Below are positions 1 through 5,181 of a stretch of 5,950 bases of DNA, piece by piece. The translations under genes were made by a program, and so were the position numbers. The notes beneath the pieces were generated by a model. That model made no database searches. It was not told the origin of the DNA and saw only the letters and a program-made list of their open reading frames with translations. Within the stretch, counting starts at the first letter, position 1; each line of letters begins with the position of its first letter. The DNA comes from Actinomycetota bacterium (GTDB lineage Bacteria > Actinomycetota > AC-67). The stretch spans positions 1 to 5,950 of the forward strand of contig VAYV01000210.1 in the NCBI GenBank assembly GCA_005883175.1, written 5' to 3'.

Positions 1-693
1 GTTGTACATGTCGTGCGCGCGGATCACCGGGTTCGTCTCGAAGTATTCGTAGTCGCTCTGCCCCGCGCGGATGTTGTCTTGCGACCACTCGCGGATCAGC
101 CAGTTGTTGTTCACGAAAGGCACGTGCGTGTACGCGGTCGGGATCAGAACGTCGACGAGACCCGGGTGCAGCGCGGCGGCGAGCTCGACGTCTTCCGTCC
201 CGGCCGAGTGTCCGATCAAGCCCACGTGTTGGAACGCGACCGGCTTCTTCGCTCGGTATGTGCCCGCGCGCAGCTGCTCGACCATCTGCGCCGCCATCTC
301 GCCGTAGCCCTCCGCGGTCAGCGTGTAGCCGTTGGGATGGTCGGGCCTGCCTTTGCCTTCCGACGTCGCGTACCCGAGCCGATCGACGGCGAGCAACGCG
401 TAGCCGCGCTTCGCCAGCGCCTGCGCGACGGAGTAGCGGTCCCGCTGAAGCGGGAAGTCCCACGCCCACGAGGCGTACGACAGGCCGTGCATCGCCAGCA
501 AGACCGATCCCGAGCAGCCTGCGCGCGGCCGCACCAGCTCGCCGCGGATCGTGTACGCGTGCCCGGGGTTCAAGGGGTTCGTGACGGTGAACGAAACCGC
601 CTCGCGCACGATGCTCGTCGTTGCTGGGGAGGGCTGGACGGCGAGGGGGGCCAGCGAGACTGCCACCACGACCAACGCGATCCGGATGCGCAT
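1..693 (-). CDS. Secreted alpha/beta hydrolase, 3' end cut by window edge
   Basis: The first 231 residues are visible and the frame is open to the window edge. Residues 1-24 form a signal peptide: Arg2 and Arg4, a hydrophobic core at 5-19, and a likely signal peptidase I site after Ser22-Pro23-Ala24. The mature part shows an alpha/beta hydrolase core: a beta strand ending in LLAMHG (65-70, oxyanion-hole His-Gly), a GYALLAVDRLGYATS segment (97-111), and the nucleophile elbow GHSAG (161-165, Ser163). The catalytic acid and histidine should lie beyond the edge. Family knowledge supports a serine esterase, lipase or peptidase-like hydrolase acting outside the membrane, but the substrate cannot be read. 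The ATG start is supported by the signal peptide beginning exactly there and by a G6 run (699-704) five bases upstream. It lies 45 bases after the oxidoreductase gene on the same strand, so co-transcription is likely. Confidence 0.88.
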   Translation of the reverse strand, partial: MRIRIALVVVAVSLAPLAVQPSPATTSIVREAVSFTVTNPLNPGHAYTIRGELVRPRAGCSGSVLLAMHGLSYASWAWDFPLQRDRYSVAQALAKRGYALLAVDRLGYATSEGKGRPDHPNGYTLTAEGYGEMAAQMVEQLRAGTYRAKKPVAFQHVGLIGHSAGTEDVELAAALHPGLVDVLIPTAYTHVPFVNNNWLIREWSQDNIRAGQSDYEYFETNPVIRAHDMYN

Positions 694-738
694 CAGTGCC
701 CCCCGGTTCAACTTCGGTGCGGGCCGGCGGAACCCTTC

Positions 739-1806
739 TCAGATGGAAACGAGCCCTCGCCCGGAGATCGGAGGCAGGTCCAGCGCGCTCAGCAAGCCCG
801 GCTTCGCCGCGACCACGGCCGGGATCGCGTTCACCAAGCGCATCGCGGTGACGATCAGCCCGCCCGAGTTCTCGTCGCCGTCGTCGCCTTCGAGCATCAG
901 CTCGCACGTCATGTTCGGCGAGCCTTCGATGATGACGCGGTATCCGCCCTTGCCCGGCGGGGCCGGCCAATCCGGAGCGACGTCGTTGTGCATGCGAGTG
1001 ATGTGCTCGACGATCACGCGCGGCTTGCCGTCGACGACGCCTTGGACTTCGAAGCGCAGCCCCGCCATCGTTCCTTTCTCGACGGTGCCGGGCTTCGTGG
1101 TGAACGTCTCGTCGGCGGCGCGCTTCTCGTACGTCTCCGCGATCTCATCCAGCGCGAGGCCCAATCCATCCGCGAGCAGCCGCACGGTGCCGCCCCACGC
1201 CAGGGAAAGGACGCTCGGCATCAACAGGATCGGCGTGTGGTCCATCGGCTTCCCGAATCCCATCGTTTCGAACAAGACTTCGGGCTGGTCGTAGGTCGCG
1301 TAGTTCAGCACCTCTTGGACGCGCACGGTGTCTATGCGCTCGGACACGCCGGTCAGCAACAGCGGCAGCACGTCGTTCGCGAACCCCGGGTCGATGCCGG
1401 AGGTGAAGAAGGACGACTTGCCTTTGGCGCACGCTTCCTCGAGCGGCGCGGTGAAGTCGGGGAGCGCGCCTGCGGGATGGACGAGCGGAACGAGCGAGCT
1501 CGATACGACGTTCTTTCCCGATGCGAGGATCGCCGACATGTCTTGTAGCGCCTCGACGGGACGCAGGTCGCCGGTCGCTGTGTAGCACACCGCGTCGGCG
1601 TCCATCGCGAGCAACGCGTCGGTGTCGTTCGATGCGAGCACGCCGGTCGGCTCGTCGAGGCCGCAGAGGTCCGCGGCGGCGCGCCCCGCTTTCGCGTCGG
1701 ACGACACCCACAGCCCGACGAGCTCCATGTCGGGATGGCCGATGATCCCGCGCAACGCGTAGCGGCCGACGTTTCCGGTGCTCCACTGGATGACTCGGTA
1801 CGCCAC
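739..1806 (-). CDS. NAD(P)-dependent oxidoreductase, DapB / 2,4-diaminopentanoate dehydrogenase-like
   Basis: A complete 355-residue protein. The N-terminus is a Rossmann fold with a variant dinucleotide loop, VIQWSTGNVGR (5-15), in place of the classical GxGxxG. This is characteristic of the COG3804 group, often annotated as dihydrodipicolinate reductase, NAD(P)H-dependent amine dehydrogenase or 2,4-diaminopentanoate dehydrogenase. Supporting segments are VCYTATGD (73-80), GKNVVSSS (97-104) and the family-typical GIDPGFANDVLPLL (137-150). The C-terminal half (about 150-355) is the substrate and dimerisation domain. Real lysine-pathway DapB enzymes are about 250 residues, so the length argues against DapB proper. 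The substrate is unknown; an amino or imino acid or a ketone is plausible by family. The start is GTG with a GGGGGA Shine-Dalgarno (1811-1816), and the glycine loop sits at the usual distance from it. It is probably the first gene of an operon with the downstream secreted hydrolase. Confidence 0.88.
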   Translation of the reverse strand: MAYRVIQWSTGNVGRYALRGIIGHPDMELVGLWVSSDAKAGRAAADLCGLDEPTGVLASNDTDALLAMDADAVCYTATGDLRPVEALQDMSAILASGKNVVSSSLVPLVHPAGALPDFTAPLEEACAKGKSSFFTSGIDPGFANDVLPLLLTGVSERIDTVRVQEVLNYATYDQPEVLFETMGFGKPMDHTPILLMPSVLSLAWGGTVRLLADGLGLALDEIAETYEKRAADETFTTKPGTVEKGTMAGLRFEVQGVVDGKPRVIVEHITRMHNDVAPDWPAPPGKGGYRVIIEGSPNMTCELMLEGDDGDENSGGLIVTAMRLVNAIPAVVAAKPGLLSALDLPPISGRGLVSI

Positions 1807-1810
1807 GGCG

Positions 1811-1816
1811 TCCCCC
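1811..1816 (-). promoter_or_regulatory. Ribosome binding site deciding the GTG start of the oxidoreductase
   Basis: On the minus strand the bases read GGGGGA inside AAGGGGGA, four bases before the GTG at 1806. No ATG placed as well is available, and the predicted protein then begins directly with the first beta strand of the Rossmann fold. Confidence 0.6.
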
Positions 1817-1869
1817 TTCGAGCGGTATGAGGCGAAGGTGTATCAGGGTCGGCTCGGGATTTCACACCG

Positions 1870-1898
1870 TTGTCACACGAGCGATACGGCCCTGAAAT
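1870..1898 (+). promoter_or_regulatory. Candidate sigma70-type promoter for the small hypothetical gene
   Basis: TTGTCA (1870-1875) matches five of six bases of the -35 consensus. After exactly 17 bases, TGAAAT (1893-1898) matches four of six bases of the -10 consensus, though it lacks the important A at position 2. Transcription would start near 1905 and give a leader of about 34 bases before the ATG at 1939. This is seen only as a consensus match. Confidence 0.3.
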
Positions 1899-1927
1899 CT
1901 CCGCTCGTTACCCTGTCGGCAGTCGAA

Positions 1928-1933
1928 GGGAGG
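1928..1933 (+). promoter_or_regulatory. Ribosome binding site selecting the start at 1939
   Basis: GGGAGG lies five bases before the ATG at 1939. It is one of the best Shine-Dalgarno matches in the window and decides against the longer reading from the in-frame ATG at 1870. Confidence 0.7.
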
Positions 1934-1938
1934 CTCCG

Positions 1939-2244
1939 ATGATCGCAGCGGTGGAACTCGAAGACGTTGAAGCCCTGCCGGCGCCGGTCGCGGTGTGGTC
2001 GCACCGGGCTCGAGACGGTGACTGGACGGCCGGCTACGACGAGCTCGTTCGCGCAGCAAGTGCGTTCTCGCGCAGCGTGTCCTTCCTGTCCCGTCACTGG
2101 GACGAGCTCGAACCGGAAACGCTCGGCAGGCTGCTCCGGTCGATCGAAGCGACTGCGTTCGACGTTACCCGGATGCTGGGCGGCGCGCGCTACGAAGATC
2201 CGTCGATGGACGAAGCTCTCGCAGCGCGCGTCGCCAGCTTGTAG
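1939..2244 (+). CDS. Small acidic helix-rich protein of unknown function (101 aa)
   Basis: I do not recognise this family. The 101-residue product has no signal peptide, no membrane segment and no cysteine. Residues 1-20 are acidic then Pro/Ala/Val-rich; residues 33-99 look like several amphipathic helices, with a loop at GGARYEDPS (81-89). The frame is open further upstream to an ATG at 1870, but the start at 1939 is preferred because a strong GGGAGG Shine-Dalgarno (1928-1933) lies five bases before it. Also, the proposed promoter would begin transcription downstream of 1870. A clean RBS and ordinary codon use for this genome support a real gene. It ends three bases before the end of the convergent RlpA-like gene. 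It is most likely a cytoplasmic, lineage-restricted protein, and nothing in the context assigns it a role. Confidence 0.7.
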   Translation: MIAAVELEDVEALPAPVAVWSHRARDGDWTAGYDELVRAASAFSRSVSFLSRHWDELEPETLGRLLRSIEATAFDVTRMLGGARYEDPSMDEALAARVASL

Positions 2245-2247
2245 CGC

Positions 2248-2769
2248 TTACTGCACGCGCCAGTGAACCCAGATCACGCCCTTGGAGGTAGACGCAAGCG
2301 CGGCGAACGCAGACTTCGACAGGTCGAGATCGCGAAGCGTGGACTGTGGGCCGCGATCCTCGATCGTGACGACGACGCTGCGGCCGCCGTACGAAACCAG
2401 AACGTGCGTGCCGCACGGAAGGGTGCGCGAGGCGGCGTAGTAACCACGCAGTGCGTGTCCGCACGCGCCGTAACCGCCGGTGTACCAGGATGCGCGTCCG
2501 TAATGCGTCGCACCGGTGAAGTGATACACGGGCGCGGGACGACGGTAGCTACGCGTTGCACGCGTAACGACGCGCGCGCGGCGCGGTGCCCGATGCACGG
2601 CCGGCTTCGATGGCAGCTTGACGACCTTCGCGGCGTGCACTTCCTGCACGCGGATCAACTGATCGCTGTACGTCTGCGCCGTGGGTGTTGCCCCGCCACG
2701 GCCGCCCAAGGCAGCTGCGGTGGCGCAGGCGGCGACGAGAGTCAGGGTGACGAATAGCTTCAACTTCAT
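2248..2769 (-). CDS. RlpA-like double-psi beta-barrel cell-wall protein, exported, possible lipoprotein
   Basis: The complete 173-residue protein has an export signal (Lys2, Lys4, hydrophobic 5-20). Within it, Val12-Ala13-Ala14-Cys15 fits a lipobox, so Cys15 could be lipidated; cleavage near residues 20-27 by signal peptidase I is the alternative. Residues 28-55 are a linker, 57-78 an Arg-rich stretch that could contact anionic wall polymers, and 89-173 the RlpA-like domain. Its landmarks are GRASWY (91-96), GACGHAL (101-107), ASRTLPCGT (113-121), VVVTIEDRGP (132-141) and RDLDLS (146-151). Cys103 and Cys119 may form a disulfide. Canonical RlpA is a peptidoglycan lytic transglycosylase. Here the Asp of DRGP (Asp138) is kept, but the His of the usual AAHRTLP motif is Ser114 and the usual upstream NGE-type Glu is not evident, so catalysis is uncertain. 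The start is supported by GAGGAG seven bases upstream. Confidence 0.87.
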   Translation of the reverse strand: MKLKLFVTLTLVAACATAAALGGRGGATPTAQTYSDQLIRVQEVHAAKVVKLPSKPAVHRAPRRARVVTRATRSYRRPAPVYHFTGATHYGRASWYTGGYGACGHALRGYYAASRTLPCGTHVLVSYGGRSVVVTIEDRGPQSTLRDLDLSKSAFAALASTSKGVIWVHWRVQ

Positions 2770-2771
2770 GA

Positions 2772-2808
2772 GCGAGCTCCTCGGTTCGTCAGGGGGTTAC
2801 CGGCTCGC
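2772..2808 (-). promoter_or_regulatory. Candidate hairpin overlapping the RBS of the RlpA-like gene
   Basis: In the minus-strand transcript GCGAGC (2808-2803) can pair with GCTCGC (2777-2772), and directly inside it CGGT (2802-2799) can pair with ACCG (2785-2782). This gives ten base pairs with a 13-base loop and a four-base AGGA bulge. The bulge is the core of the GAGGAG Shine-Dalgarno (2782-2777), whose outer bases are in the stems. Such a fold would partly hide the ribosome binding site. The pairing is visible; a regulatory role is inference. Confidence 0.4.
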
Positions 2809-2953
2809 CCGGGCGCTCGTGGCGACCGGGGCGGCGAATTGTTGCGGCCGGTTCTTTGCATCCTGGCGGAGCCGCAATCGCTCCCACGCTGGATCTGTGG
2901 GGCGCACCCGAACTGGGGAAGCGGGCGCTTCACGACGTCTCGAGCGCACGCGC

Positions 2954-2995
2954 GAAAATATTTTTCCCCACCGTGTAATTTGCTCATTTTTGCAA
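2954..2995. promoter_or_regulatory. AT-rich island, probable promoter zone
   Basis: In a GC-rich background this short tract is clearly AT-rich and contains A and T runs. It includes GAAAA-TAT-TTTTC (2954-2966), a near-palindrome with five-base arms. On the minus strand TATTTT (2960-2955) could serve as a -10 for the RlpA-like gene, giving a leader of roughly 180 bases, but no good -35 sits at the right distance. The easily melted position between divergent genes supports a promoter or a nucleoid-protein site. Confidence 0.35.
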
Positions 2996-3014
2996 GCAGT
3001 CTGGCAGATCGAAC

Positions 3015-3029
3015 CTGACGGTCCGTCAG
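3015..3029. promoter_or_regulatory. 15-base palindromic operator candidate upstream of the acyl-CoA dehydrogenase operon
   Basis: The bases form a perfect inverted repeat, CTGACGG-T-CCGTCAG, with seven-base arms around one central base. It ends 16 bases before the ATG at 3046 and abuts a -10-like hexamer. Compact palindromes of this size in front of acyl-CoA dehydrogenase genes are typical binding sites of TetR-family repressors that respond to acyl-CoA. No regulator gene is in the window, so the protein is unknown. Given the location I consider an operator likely but unproven. Confidence 0.5.
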
Positions 3030-3030
3030 A

Positions 3031-3036
3031 TACACT
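3031..3036 (+). promoter_or_regulatory. Candidate -10 element, near-leaderless transcript for the acyl-CoA dehydrogenase operon
   Basis: TACACT fits the TAnnnT pattern of actinobacterial -10 elements. It places the transcription start at about 3043-3046, at or just before the ATG at 3046. No Shine-Dalgarno is visible upstream of that ATG, which agrees with a leaderless or near-leaderless message, common in actinobacteria. There is no recognisable -35, and the palindrome occupies the spacer, so a repressor there would block polymerase. Confidence 0.4.
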
Positions 3037-3045
3037 CCCGACACC

Positions 3046-4167
3046 ATGGATCTCGCATTTACCACCCAGGAGCAGGCCTTTCGCGCACAGTGCGCCTCCT
3101 GGTTCGGCCAGAATCTGCCCGGCCCGCTCGCATCGATGGATACGCCGGAAGGGTTCGAGCAGCATCGCGCCTGGGAGAAGCGGCTCCACGACGCAGGGTG
3201 GTCGGCCGTGAACTGGCCGCGCGCGTTCGGAGGACGCGAGGCGACGCTGATCGAGTGGCTGATATTCGAAGAGGAGTACTACCGCGCGGGCGCGCCGCGT
3301 CGTCTCAATCAGAACGGGCTGTTCTTGCTTGCGCCGACGCTGCTCGAATTCGGAACGGAAGAGCAGAAGCAGCGCTTCTTGCCTCCGATCGCGTCGTGCG
3401 ACGAGATCTGGTGCCAGGGTTGGTCCGAGCCGAATGCAGGAAGCGATCTCGCGTCGTTGACGAGCCGGGCGACGCGCGATGGAAGCGAATGGATATTGAA
3501 CGGTCAGAAGACGTGGGCGTCGCGGGGCGTGTACGCGGACTGGATGTTCGGTCTGTTCCGTTCCGATGCGTCGTCGGAACGACATCGCGGGCTGAGCTAC
3601 ATCCTGGTGCCGTTGGATGCACCCGGCGTCACCGTGCGACCGATCGCGCAGATCGACAGTGAACCCGGTTTCGCGGAAGTGTTCTTGGACGACGTTCGCG
3701 TGCCCGTCGCGAACACGCTCGGCCCCGAAGGCGACGGGTGGAAGATCGCGATGTCGACGGCCGGCTTCGAGCGCGGTGTTGTGCTGCGCTCACCGGGCCG
3801 GTTCATGGCGACCGCCGACCGGCTGCTTGAATTGTTCAAAGAACGCGGTTCTCCGGCCGCGCTTCAGGACGACGTTGCGCGCGCGTGGATGAGCGCCGAC
3901 GCATACCGGTTGGCGACGTTCTGGGCAGTGTCGAAGCTGATGGACGGCGGAACGATCGGCGCGGAAGCGAGCCTGAACAAGCTGTGGTGGTCCGAGATGG
4001 ATCTGTACATGCACGAGACCGCGCTGCGATTGCTCGGCGACGACGCGACGCTCGACGGCCCATGGCTCGACGGCTTCGTGTTCTCGCTCGCCGGGCCGAT
4101 CTACGCCGGCACGAACGAGATCCAACGCAACATCGTCGCCGAGCGCGTGCTGGGTCTGCCGCGATGA
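3046..4167 (+). CDS. Acyl-CoA dehydrogenase, catalytic-type subunit (FadE family)
   Basis: The 373-residue protein is of usual family length and should oxidise an acyl-CoA to the trans-2-enoyl-CoA using FAD in the cytoplasm, the first step of a beta-oxidation cycle. The helical N-terminal domain is about 1-118 and contains GWSAVNWPRAFGG (51-63). The beta-barrel middle domain carries the signature WCQGWSEPNAGSD (122-134) and LNGQKTWAS (151-159). The C-terminal helical domain ends in YAGTNEIQRNIVAERVLGLPR (353-373), the FAD-contacting tail. Glu242 in GFERG (240-244) lies where the catalytic base sits in mycobacterial heteromeric enzymes such as FadE26, while position 354 after Tyr353 is Ala, not the Glu of medium-chain enzymes. 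The next gene overlaps it by ATGA, so the two products are probably subunits of one enzyme. The substrate is unknown. The start has no Shine-Dalgarno and is probably read from a leaderless transcript. Confidence 0.93.
   Translation: MDLAFTTQEQAFRAQCASWFGQNLPGPLASMDTPEGFEQHRAWEKRLHDAGWSAVNWPRAFGGREATLIEWLIFEEEYYRAGAPRRLNQNGLFLLAPTLLEFGTEEQKQRFLPPIASCDEIWCQGWSEPNAGSDLASLTSRATRDGSEWILNGQKTWASRGVYADWMFGLFRSDASSERHRGLSYILVPLDAPGVTVRPIAQIDSEPGFAEVFLDDVRVPVANTLGPEGDGWKIAMSTAGFERGVVLRSPGRFMATADRLLELFKERGSPAALQDDVARAWMSADAYRLATFWAVSKLMDGGTIGAEASLNKLWWSEMDLYMHETALRLLGDDATLDGPWLDGFVFSLAGPIYAGTNEIQRNIVAERVLGLPR
4164..4167 (+). other. ATGA stop-start overlap coupling the two dehydrogenase genes
   Basis: The TGA stop of the first dehydrogenase (4165-4167) overlaps the ATG of the second (4164-4166). 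With no good ribosome binding site in front of the second start, termination-reinitiation is the likely way it is translated. That would keep the two subunits near equal amounts. Confidence 0.8.
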
Positions 4168-5066
4168 GATTCCAGCCGACCGCCGATCAGCAGCTGTTCG
4201 CGCGCACGGTGCGCGAGCTGCTCGAGAAGGAATGTCCGCCGGAAGCCGCGCGCGCGGGGTTCTCTGGCGAACGGTGGGCGAAGCTGCGCGAGATGGGCAT
4301 GATCGACATGCTCGCGAGCGGCATGACCGAGATCGACTTGGTGCCGATCCTCGAAGAAGCAGGGCGAGCAGCCTTGCCGGAACCGCTGATCGAAGCTGCG
4401 CTGATCGCGGGAGGAGCGCTGGACGGTGTCGTTACAGCCGCCGTTGGATCGAGATTCGTAGCCCATGCCGATGTGGCCGACGTCATCGTTATCGAACGAG
4501 ACGGCGCGCTCTATTCGGTGCGGCGAGAAGCGGTGACGCTGCAACCGGTCGAGACGATCGATGCAGCGAGACCGGTCTTTCTGATAACCGGCGGGCTCGA
4601 GAGCGGAACCGTCCTCGAAGCCGACAGAGATCTGGCTGATAACCGGGCCACACTGGGCGCGGCCGCCGAGCTCCTCGGCCTCGCCTCCCGCTCCATAGAG
4701 ATGGCCGCCGACTACGCCAAGGAGCGCCACCAGTTCGGCAAGCCGATCGGCTCCTTCCAAGCTGTGAAGCACAAGCTCGCCGACGCCCTGCTGCACGTCG
4801 AGTTCGCGCGCCCCGTCGTCTATCGAGCGGCGTGGTCACTAAGTCAAAGGGACGAAACGATAGAACGTGACGTCTCGATGGCGAAGGCGATGGCCGGAGA
4901 CGCGGCCGCCGGTGCCGCGAAGGCTGCGCTGCAAACCCTTGGCGCGATCGGATATACGCAAGAGCACGACCTTCACGTGTGGATGAAGCGCATCTGGGCC
5001 TTGAACGCGGCGTGGGGGAATCCCGATCAGCATCGCGCGCGCGTCGCGTCTGCTGTTATCGCCTGA
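4164..5066 (+). CDS. Short acyl-CoA dehydrogenase-like partner subunit (FadE family)
   Basis: The 300-residue protein is about 70-80 residues shorter than a standard acyl-CoA dehydrogenase. An N-terminal helical part (1-82) includes the EEAGRAALPEPL segment (64-75). The middle region (about 83-157) is reduced and lacks the SEPxAGSD signature. The C-terminal helical domain (158-300) contains the strongly conserved RHQFGKPIGSFQAVKH (188-203) that contacts FAD across the dimer interface, and LGAIGYTQEHDLHVWMKR (259-276). The YxGT...EIQR FAD tail and the GFERG-type catalytic Glu are absent. This complementary loss relative to the preceding gene is the pattern of mycobacterial alpha2-beta2 FadE pairs such as FadE26-FadE27 and FadE28-FadE29. 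The start is the ATG overlapping the previous stop (ATGA). The frame stays open upstream to 3885, but that stretch lies inside the preceding gene and resembles nothing. Translation is probably coupled, as no clear Shine-Dalgarno is seen. Confidence 0.92.
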   Translation: MRFQPTADQQLFARTVRELLEKECPPEAARAGFSGERWAKLREMGMIDMLASGMTEIDLVPILEEAGRAALPEPLIEAALIAGGALDGVVTAAVGSRFVAHADVADVIVIERDGALYSVRREAVTLQPVETIDAARPVFLITGGLESGTVLEADRDLADNRATLGAAAELLGLASRSIEMAADYAKERHQFGKPIGSFQAVKHKLADALLHVEFARPVVYRAAWSLSQRDETIERDVSMAKAMAGDAAAGAAKAALQTLGAIGYTQEHDLHVWMKRIWALNAAWGNPDQHRARVASAVIA

Positions 5067-5181
5067 GCACACTGCGCTTTCCTGAACACACCGATGCAAG
5101 ATCCACCCTTGACGGACTTCGCTTCCATACGGTCGGATGTCGTTCGCCTTTCAAGCCGATCGTCTCACGAGGGGGAGAAGC
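5067..5181. other. Intergenic region before the BNR-type gene
   Basis: These 115 bases separate the dehydrogenase pair from the next plus-strand gene. No strong hairpin with a T-run is visible, so no intrinsic terminator is called. A TTGACG (5109-5114) resembles a -35, but no -10 is at 16-18 bases; the nearest TAnnnT, TACGGT (5128-5133), is only 13 bases away. The GGGGGAG ribosome binding site (5171-5177) lies at the right end. Confidence 0.5.
5171..5177 (+). promoter_or_regulatory. Ribosome binding site of the BNR-type gene
   Basis: GGGGGAG lies four bases before the ATG at 5182, where a classical signal peptide begins. Together they fix the start. Confidence 0.65.

Larger units (their letters stand above)
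1807..1938. other. Divergent intergenic region between oxidoreductase and small plus-strand gene
   Basis: These 132 bases separate two divergently oriented genes and must hold the promoters for both. Visible elements are the two ribosome binding sites at its ends, a plausible plus-strand sigma70-type promoter (1870-1898), and a pair of short inverted arms, GGTGT (1837-1841) and ACACC (1864-1868). The arms are too short and too far apart to call an operator. No clear minus-strand promoter could be assigned. A TGATACACC stretch on the minus strand (1838-1846) is only weakly like an extended -10. Confidence 0.5.
2770..3045. other. Divergent intergenic region between RlpA-like gene and acyl-CoA dehydrogenase operon
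   Basis: These 276 bases carry the 5' regions of two divergent operons. Near the RlpA-like gene is an RBS-overlapping hairpin (2772-2808). Further out are inverted repeats at 2806-2815, 2883-2901 (CCCAC...GTGGG) and 2918-2931 (GAAGCG-GG-CGCTTC). An AT-rich island lies at 2954-2995 and an operator-like palindrome at 3015-3029. No protein-coding gene is supported here. Overlapping open frames lack ribosome binding sites and family-like sequence. Confidence 0.6.

Noticed and set aside
13..1548. A 511-codon open frame on the plus strand.
   Set aside because: It runs antisense to the oxidoreductase and the secreted hydrolase, both of which show clear family motifs. Its product is Arg/Ala/Val-rich low-complexity sequence typical of an antisense frame in GC-rich coding DNA, and it has no ribosome binding site.
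1870..1938. Longer start at 1870 for the 101-residue protein.
   Set aside because: There is no Shine-Dalgarno in front of it, while a strong GGGAGG precedes the ATG at 1939.
2806..2815. Perfect ten-base palindrome CGCCCGGGCG as an operator.
   Set aside because: Short all-GC palindromes are common in GC-rich DNA, and part of this one is used by the proposed RBS hairpin.
2770..2960. ydaO/yuaA (c-di-AMP) riboswitch upstream of the RlpA-like gene.
   Set aside because: It was expected from known actinobacterial contexts, but the conserved sequence blocks of this class are not visible on the minus strand.
2797..3585. A 262-codon minus-strand open frame across the intergenic region and the first dehydrogenase.
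   Set aside because: It is antisense to a gene with unmistakable acyl-CoA dehydrogenase motifs, and its sequence is Arg-rich without recognisable domains.
3885..4163. Upstream extension of the second dehydrogenase to an ATG at 3885, giving 393 residues.
   Set aside because: The extra 93 residues are Arg-rich, resemble no dehydrogenase, and lie inside the first dehydrogenase gene in another frame. The ATGA overlap at 4164 is the natural start.
4649..4810. A stretch of the second dehydrogenase gene richer in GCC for Ala (9 of 12) and TCC for Ser than the preceding part (GCC 9 of 25), suggesting gene conversion from a paralogue.
   Set aside because: The codon counts are small and the stretch covers the most conserved helix of the family. 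No break in alignment or frame marks an edge, so recombination is not supported.
5109..5133. Promoter made of TTGACG and TACGGT before the BNR-type gene.
   Set aside because: The spacer is only 13 bases, too short for a sigma70-type promoter, and no better -10 is at the right distance.
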